From the NCBI GenBank assembly GCA_008932955.1, contig WBXE01000005.1, forward strand, positions 1-30,056: a DNA stretch of 30,056 nt, read 5' to 3'. The DNA comes from Verrucomicrobiota bacterium. Lineage in GTDB: Bacteria; Verrucomicrobiota; Verrucomicrobiia; Verrucomicrobiales; Akkermansiaceae. The position numbers and the translations under genes are program-made. Below are positions 16,338 through 23,870 of this stretch, one piece after another. The stretch's first letter is position 1, and each line of letters opens with the position of its first letter. The notes beneath the pieces are model-generated. The model did not search any database. It saw only the letters and a list, made by a program, of their open reading frames with translations, and was not told the DNA's origin.

Positions 16338-16778
16338 CTAGCGACGAACGATCAACCCGATGAGCACGCCCAAGCCCAGCGCGCCGACGACGCATTTGGT
16401 GGGGTTTTGGCGGATGTAATCCTCAGCAGTGAGATGGAATTCCTTGGTTAGAACCCGCGTATCATGCCATTGTTCGGCGGCGCTTTCCTGCAAGCGTTGC
16501 GCGTGTTCGGCGGCGGAGTGTCTGATTTCTTCGGCTTTTTCCGCGGCACTGGCTTTGAGTTGGCCGACTTTTTCGCCGGCCACCTCGCGAAAATGTTGGG
16601 CACTGCCGATGGCGAGCTCCTTGAGGGAGGACGCCTGGGCACCGACGTTGTGGGCGAGTTCCCGGGCCTTTTCGCCGGCCGCAGCACGCAGGTCATTGGC
16701 GGCCTGGCCAACGGAGGGCAGCGGGGTAAAACCGGTATCCGGATCAAGACTGGTGGCGTGGGAGAGTGGATCTGTCAT
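16338..16778 (-). CDS. DUF883 / YqjD-ElaB-like tail-anchored protein
   Basis: A protein of 146 residues. Most of it is a long Ala/Glu/Lys-rich helix with repeats such as AGEKVGQLKASAAEKAEEIR, likely a coiled coil. It ends in a conserved tail YIRQNPTKCVVGALGLGVLI followed by GLIVRR, a short glycine-rich transmembrane anchor. This is the signature of YqjD/ElaB proteins, some of which bind ribosomes and attach them to the inner membrane in stationary phase in Escherichia coli. It is the first gene of the three-gene minus-strand cluster, 69 bp before the holin-like gene. A CTAAC pentamer lies in its leader; no Shine-Dalgarno is seen. Confidence 0.85.
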   Translation of the reverse strand: MTDPLSHATSLDPDTGFTPLPSVGQAANDLRAAAGEKARELAHNVGAQASSLKELAIGSAQHFREVAGEKVGQLKASAAEKAEEIRHSAAEHAQRLQESAAEQWHDTRVLTKEFHLTAEDYIRQNPTKCVVGALGLGVLIGLIVRR

Positions 16779-16886
16779 GGCTCACGTTAGGTTGAAGTTG
16801 GGCGGCCCCCCGTCATGGATTGTCGCGGGAGCCACCATGCCACGTCGGCGGCCCACAGGCAAGGTGGGACTTGCAAATCTGCAAAA

Positions 16887-19364
16887 TCAATTCCCTTCGA
16901 TGGGACGCGCCTTGGGCGGCAGCAACAAAATTTTGGCTTGCTCGGACGGAGGTTGGGTGAAGGCGGCATGGCTCCACTCCGGCTTGTCGAGCGGGCCGCT
17001 GCCACGAAATTGGAACAAGCCGTAAAACGGCCGCAGCGGCAGGGTGACGATTCCCAGCAAGCCACGAGCATCGACCCGCAAGGTCATATCCAAGCTGAGG
17101 TTTTTCAAATCCACGGAACCATCCCCGGCAAACACCAGCGAAGTGGTGGCGGTGTGAAAGTCCTTGGTGTGAAGGACGCCATCTTTGATCGCGAAGGTGC
17201 AAAAGGCGCTGCGTGCCCGCTCGAACCCGGCGTGACGCCCGCCCAGCACCGCAGAGACCAAGGGTGAGAGCGGGCCGAGAATGGGCGCATCAAACAGCAC
17301 GGATTTCTCCACCGCCAGCAAGCCACTGCCGCTCATGGTTTCGATTTTGTCATCCATGAAGCCAAACTCCAGTCGCCCGGTCAGCGTGCCGCCGCACTTC
17401 ATATTAAAGCCATAAGTGGTGTTGATGGCGGCCAACGAGAGGTCGCTAAAACTGAACTCGCCACTGATTTTTTTGGAATTGACGACGTGAATGCTGGCTG
17501 CCACCGGCCCCTCGAAGGTGGTCAATTCCAAGTCATCGACGAGCACCGTGTTGCCGCGAACCGCCACCTTGCCGGAGGCTTGCTCAAGAGTGAGGTTTTT
17601 GCCCAGAAACACGTACTCCGCCGGGTCTTTGCTGCGAAACCCAACCGTCAGGGCAGTGCGACCCTGCGGCGTCACATCGATCACACCTGCAGCGCTGAGC
17701 TGCGGCGGCCGGTGAAAGCGATAGACCTCCAATGAATCCGCGATGGCCGGGGCAAACATCCGCAACACCGGTGCCGCCCAGATGTTGCCGACCACGTCCT
17801 CGACCGTCACGGTCTTGGTCGTCGCATCATAGCGGACGCGTCCGGCATGAGCGGTGCCGTTGGCGGGGCCGGCGTAGGCCTTGCGCAGTGGATAGTCCTG
17901 ATAGTTGAACACCACCGTGCCATCGGAAAAATCCAGAACACGGCTATTGAGCGACATTTTGCACTGGGCGGAATCCACCGGCACGCCGCGGTAGCTGTGG
18001 TTTTTGAGCCGTCCGCTGCCAGTGAAAACCCATGAGTCTTTGTCGGTGGCATCGAAGCCGCCTTCCAGCGTCACGTTGACGGCGGCATTGGCGCGGGCGC
18101 TGAAGTCATTGAGGACGGGTTCGAGCGGCTGGCCGACAAAAAACGGACGGTACACGGCCACCGGCAGGGTCGTCTTGAGGGCCAAGCGCAGCAGCGGCCA
18201 TTGAATCAGGACCTTGCCACTGGCCTCCCCGTCGGGCCGCAGGCAGCGCAAATCGCGCAGGTAGGCCTCGCCGTCCCGCCAGCAAAACGACCCTTCGATG
18301 AGCTCGAAGGGCACGCCCCGCAGCACCACGGCTTGACAACTGGCGTGGCCGGTCATGCGCACCTGCGGCACGCCGTCGGCATCCAATGTGAAATCCCCTT
18401 GCGCCTCGAGCATCTGGCCACCACCAAAGGTGATGCCTTGCAAGGCCGGCAATCCGAGCCAACTCTTGAGCAACTGCGGCATGTTAAGCGACGAGCTGCC
18501 GTCAAAGCGCCCCGCGCGACTGCTCATATCATAGTCGACCCGTCCGTCGAAGCGTCCTTGGGCATCGCGGGCGTGCACGGAACTGAGCGTGACCCAACTG
18601 CCGCTCAGACTCCCTTCCGCCGTGATTTCATCAATCCGATGGTCATTTTTTTCCACCGCCGTGGCTTGAATTGCCATGCGGGCCACCAGCGACGCAGTAT
18701 CGGACAAATCGCCCTCGACGAAGACGCGCAGCGATGGCGGATGGGTCCGGTCGAAGTGCCAGTTTTTGAGTTCGGCGAGGATTTGGGAGACGAGTTTCAG
18801 CTGCGCCTCAAGGTTGAGGTCGGCTTGGATAGGAACCATCGTATCGCGGTACTTGAGCAGGCGCGCTGCGAGGGTCATCTCGATGCCCGCCACCCTGCCG
18901 TGGGCATCGCGCAATTCCAGCAATCTGCCGCCGGGCATCAGCAACGTGCCAGTCAGGCCCTTGATTTCCAAAATCCCGGTGTCCGGGTTGCCCGGCTGAA
19001 TGGGCAGGCGCAGGCTCGCGTCGCTGATCTGAATGCGCGTCAGGCGCAGCTCGCCGCGGGCCAGCTTGGCCTTGTCCACTGCGATGAGGATGCGCTCAAG
19101 TTGCGATAGCATGACGCTGTGTCGCGCATCGGCAAACACCCGCACCTCACTGGCGATGATGCCCCTGAACGGCATGTAGCTGAGGCTGCCAATAGTCAGA
19201 TGGATGCCCTGTTTGGCGATTTCGCGCTCGATGGCAGCACGCCATGCGGCGGGCATGCCGGTGTGATTGGCCCACCACAGGGCGGCGATGAGGGCAACGG
19301 CCGTCACCAGCAGCAGCAGATAGACTGCGCTGCGGAGGTTGCGGAGGAGGTGCAGGCGGGTCAT
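16887..19364 (-). CDS. AsmA-like (TamB/YhdP-type) large membrane-anchored protein
   Basis: A protein of 825 residues from ATG 19364. An N-terminal transmembrane helix (SAVYLLLLVTAVALIAALWW) is followed by a long periplasmic part made of beta-rich repeats. Segments such as LAARLLKYRDTMVPIQADLN and LRVDARGLLGIVTLPLRPFY near the C-terminus are typical of AsmA-superfamily proteins. These are now viewed as bridge-like carriers of phospholipid from the inner to the outer membrane, which implies a diderm cell. The frame is open for another 26 codons upstream, but that part is Pro/Arg-rich and lacks family character. No partner BamA/TamA gene is in the window. Confidence 0.8.
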   Translation of the reverse strand: MTRLHLLRNLRSAVYLLLLVTAVALIAALWWANHTGMPAAWRAAIEREIAKQGIHLTIGSLSYMPFRGIIASEVRVFADARHSVMLSQLERILIAVDKAKLARGELRLTRIQISDASLRLPIQPGNPDTGILEIKGLTGTLLMPGGRLLELRDAHGRVAGIEMTLAARLLKYRDTMVPIQADLNLEAQLKLVSQILAELKNWHFDRTHPPSLRVFVEGDLSDTASLVARMAIQATAVEKNDHRIDEITAEGSLSGSWVTLSSVHARDAQGRFDGRVDYDMSSRAGRFDGSSSLNMPQLLKSWLGLPALQGITFGGGQMLEAQGDFTLDADGVPQVRMTGHASCQAVVLRGVPFELIEGSFCWRDGEAYLRDLRCLRPDGEASGKVLIQWPLLRLALKTTLPVAVYRPFFVGQPLEPVLNDFSARANAAVNVTLEGGFDATDKDSWVFTGSGRLKNHSYRGVPVDSAQCKMSLNSRVLDFSDGTVVFNYQDYPLRKAYAGPANGTAHAGRVRYDATTKTVTVEDVVGNIWAAPVLRMFAPAIADSLEVYRFHRPPQLSAAGVIDVTPQGRTALTVGFRSKDPAEYVFLGKNLTLEQASGKVAVRGNTVLVDDLELTTFEGPVAASIHVVNSKKISGEFSFSDLSLAAINTTYGFNMKCGGTLTGRLEFGFMDDKIETMSGSGLLAVEKSVLFDAPILGPLSPLVSAVLGGRHAGFERARSAFCTFAIKDGVLHTKDFHTATTSLVFAGDGSVDLKNLSLDMTLRVDARGLLGIVTLPLRPFYGLFQFRGSGPLDKPEWSHAAFTQPPSEQAKILLLPPKARPIEGN

Positions 19365-19480
19365 TGGGGCACGGCTTGCCGGCAGCCTAGGAGGCGGCGG
19401 CAAAAAAGCAATGCGCAGCGTGCCAGAGCGCGGACTTTTCAACCTGAAATGCGAAATCGAAATCCCGCAATGAGAATAGG

Positions 19481-19524
19481 AACCGCAGATTACACAGATT
19501 ACGCGGATTTTACGGATTGAAGAA
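19481..19524 (+). repeat. GATTACACGGATT-type dispersed repeat, left copy
   Basis: The unit starts AACCGCAGATTACACAGATT, continues with ACGCGGATT and TACGGATT, and ends GAAGAA. It contains a loose 10-12-nt period of GATTAC/GGATT. It pairs with the inverted copy at 19613-19654, which has the same AACC and GAAGAA ends. Confidence 0.75.
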
Positions 19525-19612
19525 ATTCCTTATGTGCTCAGTACATTCAGCGCCATTAGGGGGTCATTTCACCCGATCACCCCCTCACGTCCCGTCCACA
19601 TCCCCTCCCCAA

Positions 19613-19654
19613 TTCTTCATCCGTGCAATCCGTGTAATCCTTTAATCCGTGGTT
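19613..19654 (-). repeat. GATTACACGGATT-type dispersed repeat, right inverted copy
   Basis: Read on the minus strand it starts AACCACGGATTAAAGGATTA, continues CACGGATTGCACGGAT and ends GAAGAA, matching the left copy over about 42 nt with scattered differences. The inverted arrangement could form a large stem with an 88-nt loop. Confidence 0.75.
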
Positions 19655-19748
19655 GTCTTCGGCAGCCATAACCTAACGCTTGTCGGACTCGGCTTGATGC
19701 CATTTGGGCAAAGGGGCAGGTGTCACTTTTCATTTCCCATGCACCCAT

Positions 19749-20444
19749 TCACTGAATTAGGCCGGCCTCGCGGAACGAATAATAGGCGCAGCGGCCCGGA
19801 GATGACTTGCCGATGATGATATGATCGATGAAATGCACCTGCATCAGTTTGGCCGCCTCCACTATCCGCCGGGTGGTGGATTCGTCGGAGCGGCTTGGGC
19901 TCGGGTCGCCTGACGGATGGTTGTGAATGAGGATGAAGCCGTAGGCGTCGCGGGTGATGACCGGCCGCAGGATTTCCCGCGGATGGGCGTTGCTTTCGTT
20001 AACCGTGCCGAGCGAAATGACGGTACTGCCCTGGTGCCTGAGCCGGGTGTCCACGGTGACCACCACGACCTGCTCCTGGGCCAAATGGGCCATTTGCGGG
20101 CCAAAGGATTCGAGGATGCGCTCCGGGGTGTCGAGTGGCAGCAAGTGAATTTGTTCGCGGGCGACGCGGGCACCGAGCTCAAACGCGGCGGCGAGGGTCG
20201 AGGCTTTGGCCAGGCCCAGACCTTTTTCCTTGGCCAGTGCGGCTACCGGCATGCTGCCCAGCGCGCCCATTGAGCCGTATTTGCCGAGCAGGTCCCGGCC
20301 GATGTCAATCGCGCTGTGGCCCTTGATGCCGCTGGCAATGAACAACGCCATCAATTCGGCGTTGTTGAGGGCCGCTGGCCCCAACAGCGCCAATTTTTCC
20401 CGCGGCCGCTGGTCAAACGGCATGTCTTGGATGCGATCACTCAT
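19749..20444 (-). CDS. radC: RadC-family JAB-domain protein
   Basis: A protein of 231 residues, the usual RadC length. It starts with MSDRIQDMPFDQRPREKLAL, followed by a helix-hairpin-helix-like region (AALNNAELMALFIASGIKG) and the JAMM/MPN domain. The metal-site motif HNHPSGDPSPSRSD is intact (His174, His176, Asp187), with the upstream Glu in NESNAHPRE. RadC proteins were once linked to DNA repair; their true role is uncertain. I chose ATG 20444 because the family's N-terminus begins there; the frame stays open to 20531. Right upstream, on the other strand, is a decayed ATPase gene. Confidence 0.95.
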   Translation of the reverse strand: MSDRIQDMPFDQRPREKLALLGPAALNNAELMALFIASGIKGHSAIDIGRDLLGKYGSMGALGSMPVAALAKEKGLGLAKASTLAAAFELGARVAREQIHLLPLDTPERILESFGPQMAHLAQEQVVVVTVDTRLRHQGSTVISLGTVNESNAHPREILRPVITRDAYGFILIHNHPSGDPSPSRSDESTTRRIVEAAKLMQVHFIDHIIIGKSSPGRCAYYSFREAGLIQ

Positions 20445-20555
20445 AACAGACCAGACTAAGCCCGCCCGCTCCGCCATGGAAAGCACAAAAGCAGCTGCCT
20501 GGCTCCCGCCCGCAGATCTCTTCCAATTCAACCTACTATTTATCTGTCACCATGT

Positions 20556-21047
20556 AATGCCACCCTCGACAAGGCTTTCCGCAGCTACCTAACTGAAGGA
20601 GGCTTCCCCGATGCCCAGAATATCGACATTCGCGACCGGCGGCCACTCTTGCAGGGCTACGTCGATGTGGCTGTCCTGCGCGACATCATCGAGCGCCACG
20701 GCATTTCCAATCCCGTCGCCCAGCGTTGGCTCCAGCGCCATCTGCTCGGCAACCCGGCAGCGCCCTTCAGCATCCAGAAATTCTACGATGCCCTGAAATC
20801 CCAAGGGCTGCCCATCTCCAAGGACAGTCTCCATGCCTTCCTCGCCTATTTCGAGGACGCGTTTCTCATCCGCACCACATCCCTTTTCACCGCGTCGGAG
20901 CGCCAGCGCATGGTCAATCCACGCAAAGCCTATCCCATCGATCCGGGCCTCATCCCCAAGTCGGTCGAACTCATCACCGCCATCCAGTGGTTCCTCAAAA
21001 CCAGGTTAGGGAACAGAGAAAGAGTTTCGAAGAGAGTTAGTTATTAG
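20556..21047 (+). pseudogene. Remnant of a DUF4143-type AAA ATPase
   Basis: The frame from about 20556 reads NATLDKAFRSYLTEGGFPDA, then LQGYVDVAVLRDIIERHG, NPAAPFSIQKFYDALKSQG and YFEDAFLIRTTSLF, ending near YPIDPGLIP. These are hallmarks of the C-terminal DUF4143 half of a common family of AAA_14 ATPases (about 400 residues). The whole N-terminal ATPase domain, with its Walker motifs, is missing, and no start codon precedes the similarity. After IDPGLIP the expected C-terminal nuclease-like part is replaced by about 30 unrelated residues and a stop. It is therefore broken at both ends. The structured 120-bp repeat follows 42 bp downstream. Confidence 0.75.
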
Positions 21048-21089
21048 CACCAGAACCCGGCGGGCGGGGTGTGGAACTGGGAGTAACTT

Positions 21090-21209
21090 GGGCTGAGGAG
21101 CCACCACATTCGTGTGGTGGTAGCGGAAGAGCGGCCCATGAATGAGTGCCGAAGGCTCGGTTCATGGGCGTTGCTTCCGCACGACGACAGTAAGGTCGTC
21201 GCTCCCTAC
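21090..21209. repeat. Three-hairpin dispersed repeat, copy B
   Basis: A 120-bp copy of the element at 12498-12618, in the same orientation. The first 40 bases and the last 35 bases are identical apart from one difference each. The middle differs but keeps pairing: GCGGAAG/CTTCCGC encloses a 9-bp GCCCATGAA/TTCATGGGC stem. Hairpins CCACCACA-TTCG-TGTGGTGG and CGACGAC-AGTAAG-GTCGTCG are kept. It lies between the ATPase remnant and the 3' end of htpG. Confidence 0.85.
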
Positions 21210-21263
21210 CATGCCGCAGCCGGGCCAAGTTAGTCGGGGGTTATCAGGAACGCTCCCCGCGTT

Positions 21264-21320
21264 ATTCCAGGTCTTGTATTCCTCTTATATTGCGTCTTGC
21301 GTCTTGCCGTCTTGCGGCGC
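21264..21320. repeat. CTTGCGTCTTG-rich tract downstream of htpG
   Basis: Contains GGTCTTG, then TTGCGTCTTGCGTCTTGCCG and TCTTGCGGCG, the same vocabulary as the tracts at 88-206 and 27994-28036. On the minus strand it immediately follows the htpG stop codon and includes a GCGGC-TGC-GCCGC mini-hairpin without a T run. Confidence 0.6.
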
Positions 21321-21327
21321 AGCCGCT

Positions 21328-23175
21328 CTAGCCCATCGCTTTTTCCATCAGGGTGTTCATGCGGCTGACGGTGTCGCGCGCATCGTCCAACAAGCCGGCA
21401 GCGATCAGGGCGTTGTCGAACAACTGACGGGCGACGAGATTGGCCAATTCGGGATTGCTGTCCTTGGCGCTGGCTAATTTGCGCAGCAGCGGATGGCGCG
21501 GGTTGATCTCAAGTTCCACTTTCACCTCGTCCTTATAGTTTTCATCCATCGTGCGCATCATCTGGCGCATTTGCGGGCTGAGGCCGTCGGTGGGCACCAG
21601 GGCGATGACCGGGCTATCGACCAAGCGCTTGCCGCTGGCTACGGTGGTGACCCGCTCGCCGAGTTGTGCTTTGAGATACTCGCAGAGCGCAGCGGTTTGC
21701 TCGGCATCGAGCGAATCGCCCGTAGCCGTCTCTTGCGCCTCAATGTCCACTCCGGCATGGCGGATAGACACCAGCTTCTTGCCGTCGAATTCACCCAGCG
21801 CGTCGACTACATATTCATCCACCATCTCGGTGAAATAAATCACCTCGATGCCGCGCGCCTTGAATGCCTCAAGATAGGGACTGCTCTCGAGACTGTCACG
21901 GTTCGCGCCAACCAGATAGAAAATCTCGCTCTGGCCGTCCTTGGCCCGTGACATATAGTCGGCAAAACCACATAACTCGCCGGACTCGGCCAGCGACGAT
22001 TCAAAGCGCAGGAGTTTGGCCAGTGCCTCGCGGTTGGCGTAATCCGTGGCGATGCCTTCCTTGAAAAAGCGGTCGAACTTGCGGTAGAAAGCACGGTATT
22101 TTGCTGGATCAGCCTCAGCCTCTTTTTCAAACATCTTAATCACCCGCTTGCTGAGCACGCTGTTGAGTTTGCGCAACAAGGCGCTGTCTTGCATCGTTTC
22201 GCGCGAAATATTCAAGGGCAGGTCGGCACTATCCACCACGCCTTTGATGAAACGCAGCCACTCCGGCAACAAGCCCTTGGGCTCCTCGTCGATGAGCACC
22301 TTGCGGCAATACAGCGCCACTCCCCCTTCCACCTTGCCAAAGCCCATCCGCTCCGAATTTTCACTCGGCGCAAACAACAGCGCGTTAATCGCCAGCGGCG
22401 CGTCCGCCGCGAAGTGCAGCCGATAGGCCGGCTCGTCAAACGCCTTCCCAGCAAATTGATAGAAAGCCTTGTACTCGTCCTCGGAAATTTCCGTCTTATT
22501 TTTCAACCACAGGGCTTCCACCTCGTTGATGCGCTTGCCATTGAGGAAAATCGGAAAGCCCACAAAATTGCTGTACGTCTCGATGAGCCGCTTGACCCGC
22601 GCCTCGCCGGCATATTCGGCCTGGTCCTCTTTAAGATGCAGCACCACCTTGACCCCGCGTGTCTGGCCGGGCTCCTCGTCAATGGTGTAGCCGCTGGCCC
22701 CGTCACTGGTCCACACCAGTCCGTCACCATCAGCACGCCAACTGCGCGTGGACACCTTCACCTCGTCGGCCACCATGAACGCCGAGTAAAACCCCACCCC
22801 AAACTGGCCGATGAGCTTGTTAGGCGCCCCCCCCCCCGCCTTGACCGCATCCAAAAACGCCTTGGTTCCCGAGTGCGCGATGGTTCCGAGGCTTTTGACC
22901 AGCTCCTCGTGCGTCATGCCGATGCCGTGGTCGGCAATGGTCAGCGTGCGGGCCTCTTCATCGGTCGTTAGATGAATCTCCATCGCCAAGCCGGGCTCAT
23001 GCACGTGTTTTTCGGTGGCCTCAACGTGGCGCAACCGCTCCATCGAATCCGAGGCGTTAGAAATCAACTCCCGCAGGAAAATCTCCTTGTCGGTGTATAA
23101 CGAATGAACCACCAGGTCCAATAGTTGGCGGATTTCTGCCTGAAACGGATGCTGTTCTTTGCTTGTGTCGCTCAT
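21328..23175 (-). CDS. htpG: Chaperone protein HtpG (bacterial Hsp90)
   Basis: An ATP-dependent cytosolic chaperone that remodels late-stage folding clients. The protein of 615 residues is near the family's usual 620-635. The GHKL ATPase signatures are intact: EIFLRELISNASDSMERLRH, DHGIGMTHEELVKSLGTIAH and LIGQFGVGFYSAFMVADEV. The middle domain has LPLNISRETMQ. The lid region between the second and third motifs (KAGGGAPNKL) is coded across an 11-base homopolymer at 22827-22837, a possible slippage site. A consensus promoter is placed about 45 nt upstream. It is a single gene, divergent from the methylmalonyl-CoA block. Confidence 0.97.
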   Translation of the reverse strand: MSDTSKEQHPFQAEIRQLLDLVVHSLYTDKEIFLRELISNASDSMERLRHVEATEKHVHEPGLAMEIHLTTDEEARTLTIADHGIGMTHEELVKSLGTIAHSGTKAFLDAVKAGGGAPNKLIGQFGVGFYSAFMVADEVKVSTRSWRADGDGLVWTSDGASGYTIDEEPGQTRGVKVVLHLKEDQAEYAGEARVKRLIETYSNFVGFPIFLNGKRINEVEALWLKNKTEISEDEYKAFYQFAGKAFDEPAYRLHFAADAPLAINALLFAPSENSERMGFGKVEGGVALYCRKVLIDEEPKGLLPEWLRFIKGVVDSADLPLNISRETMQDSALLRKLNSVLSKRVIKMFEKEAEADPAKYRAFYRKFDRFFKEGIATDYANREALAKLLRFESSLAESGELCGFADYMSRAKDGQSEIFYLVGANRDSLESSPYLEAFKARGIEVIYFTEMVDEYVVDALGEFDGKKLVSIRHAGVDIEAQETATGDSLDAEQTAALCEYLKAQLGERVTTVASGKRLVDSPVIALVPTDGLSPQMRQMMRTMDENYKDEVKVELEINPRHPLLRKLASAKDSNPELANLVARQLFDNALIAAGLLDDARDTVSRMNTLMEKAMG

Positions 23176-23226
23176 GATCTAATGGTATTTGCTGAAATTG
23201 GCGACGGTCTCGCCGCAACGCACGAC

Positions 23227-23254
23227 AGCATACCCGTTTGCTCCCATCTGTCAA
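23227..23254 (-). promoter_or_regulatory. Sigma-70-type promoter of htpG
   Basis: On the minus strand, TTGACA (23254-23249), a 16-nt spacer and TATGCT (23232-23227) form a near-consensus -35/-10 pair. Transcription would start near 23220, giving a leader of about 45 nt before ATG 23175. No CIRCE (HrcA) element is seen. Confidence 0.7.
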
Positions 23255-23426
23255 AACCCAGCAAAACAAAAATCAACATTGACAAACCCCAGCCTAACCC
23301 CCCCAACGCCTTTTTGAGGAAACCCAGCCCAAATGGCAGGATATGCGCAATCTTAGCCACTCCCCGCAGTGCCAAGCCACCCACTTTTGCCCATCCTGTT
23401 TTTCGTTACGCAACCACCCCGCTACC

Positions 23427-23831
23427 ATGATCAGCAAAATTGACCACCTCGGCATTGCCGTTAGATCCATTGACGAGGCCCTCGCCTACTACCAATCCGT
23501 GCTGGGCCTAACCTGCGAGGGCCGCGAAGAAGTCCCCTCGCAAATGGTCAAAACCGCGTTTTTTGCGGTCGGAGAAGTGCATATCGAACTGCTCGAACCC
23601 ACCTCCGACGATAGCCCTATCGCAAAATTTTTAGTCAAGAACGGCCCCGGCATTCACCACATTGCCTATGCCACCGACGACATCCACGGCCAACTCAGCC
23701 AAGCCAAGGAGAGCGGGGCGCGGCTCATTCATGAAATCCCCTTTGAAGGTGCCGGCGACAAGCTGGTGGCCTTTCTCCATCCGAAGTGCAGCTTTGGCGT
23801 GCTCACTGAGTTCTGCCAAGCCAAACACTGA
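23427..23831 (+). CDS. mce: Methylmalonyl-CoA epimerase
   Basis: Interconverts (R)- and (S)-methylmalonyl-CoA, linking the mutase to the biotin-dependent carboxyl-handling enzyme. The protein of 134 residues is a paired beta-alpha-beta-beta-beta (VOC/glyoxalase fold) metalloprotein. KIDHLGIAVRSIDEALAYY at the N-terminus supplies His7, GPGIHHIAYATDDI the His77/78 pair and VLTEFC the Glu128 ligand. I chose ATG 23427 because the family begins at ISKIDHLGIAV; the in-frame ATG at 23343 would add 28 residues without similarity. It opens the methylmalonyl-CoA block and is followed after 39 bp by the carboxyltransferase gene. Confidence 0.95.
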   Translation: MISKIDHLGIAVRSIDEALAYYQSVLGLTCEGREEVPSQMVKTAFFAVGEVHIELLEPTSDDSPIAKFLVKNGPGIHHIAYATDDIHGQLSQAKESGARLIHEIPFEGAGDKLVAFLHPKCSFGVLTEFCQAKH

Positions 23832-23870
23832 CATCACTTTCTGCCCCCCAATTCTAACCGCACCACACGT

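Larger units (their letters stand above)
19365..19748. other. Intergenic region between asmA-like and radC
   Basis: No gene is supported. The main content is an inverted pair of repeats (19481-19524 and 19613-19654) with 88 bp between them. The remainder (19655-19748) shows nothing recognisable apart from a CTAAC pentamer at 19673-19677. Confidence 0.6.

Noticed and set aside
18201..19109. Plus-strand frame of 302 codons opposite the AsmA-like gene
   Set aside because: Antisense to the AsmA-like frame, with no recognisable motif; typical of GC-rich antisense open frames.
23279..23284. TTGACA as a -35 box for the epimerase gene
   Set aside because: No TA-rich -10 box lies at the right distance; the following sequence is C-rich.
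23172..23384. Possible small hydrophobic protein of 70 residues on the minus strand upstream of htpG
   Set aside because: It covers the htpG promoter and overlaps the htpG start; no start signal or homology is seen.
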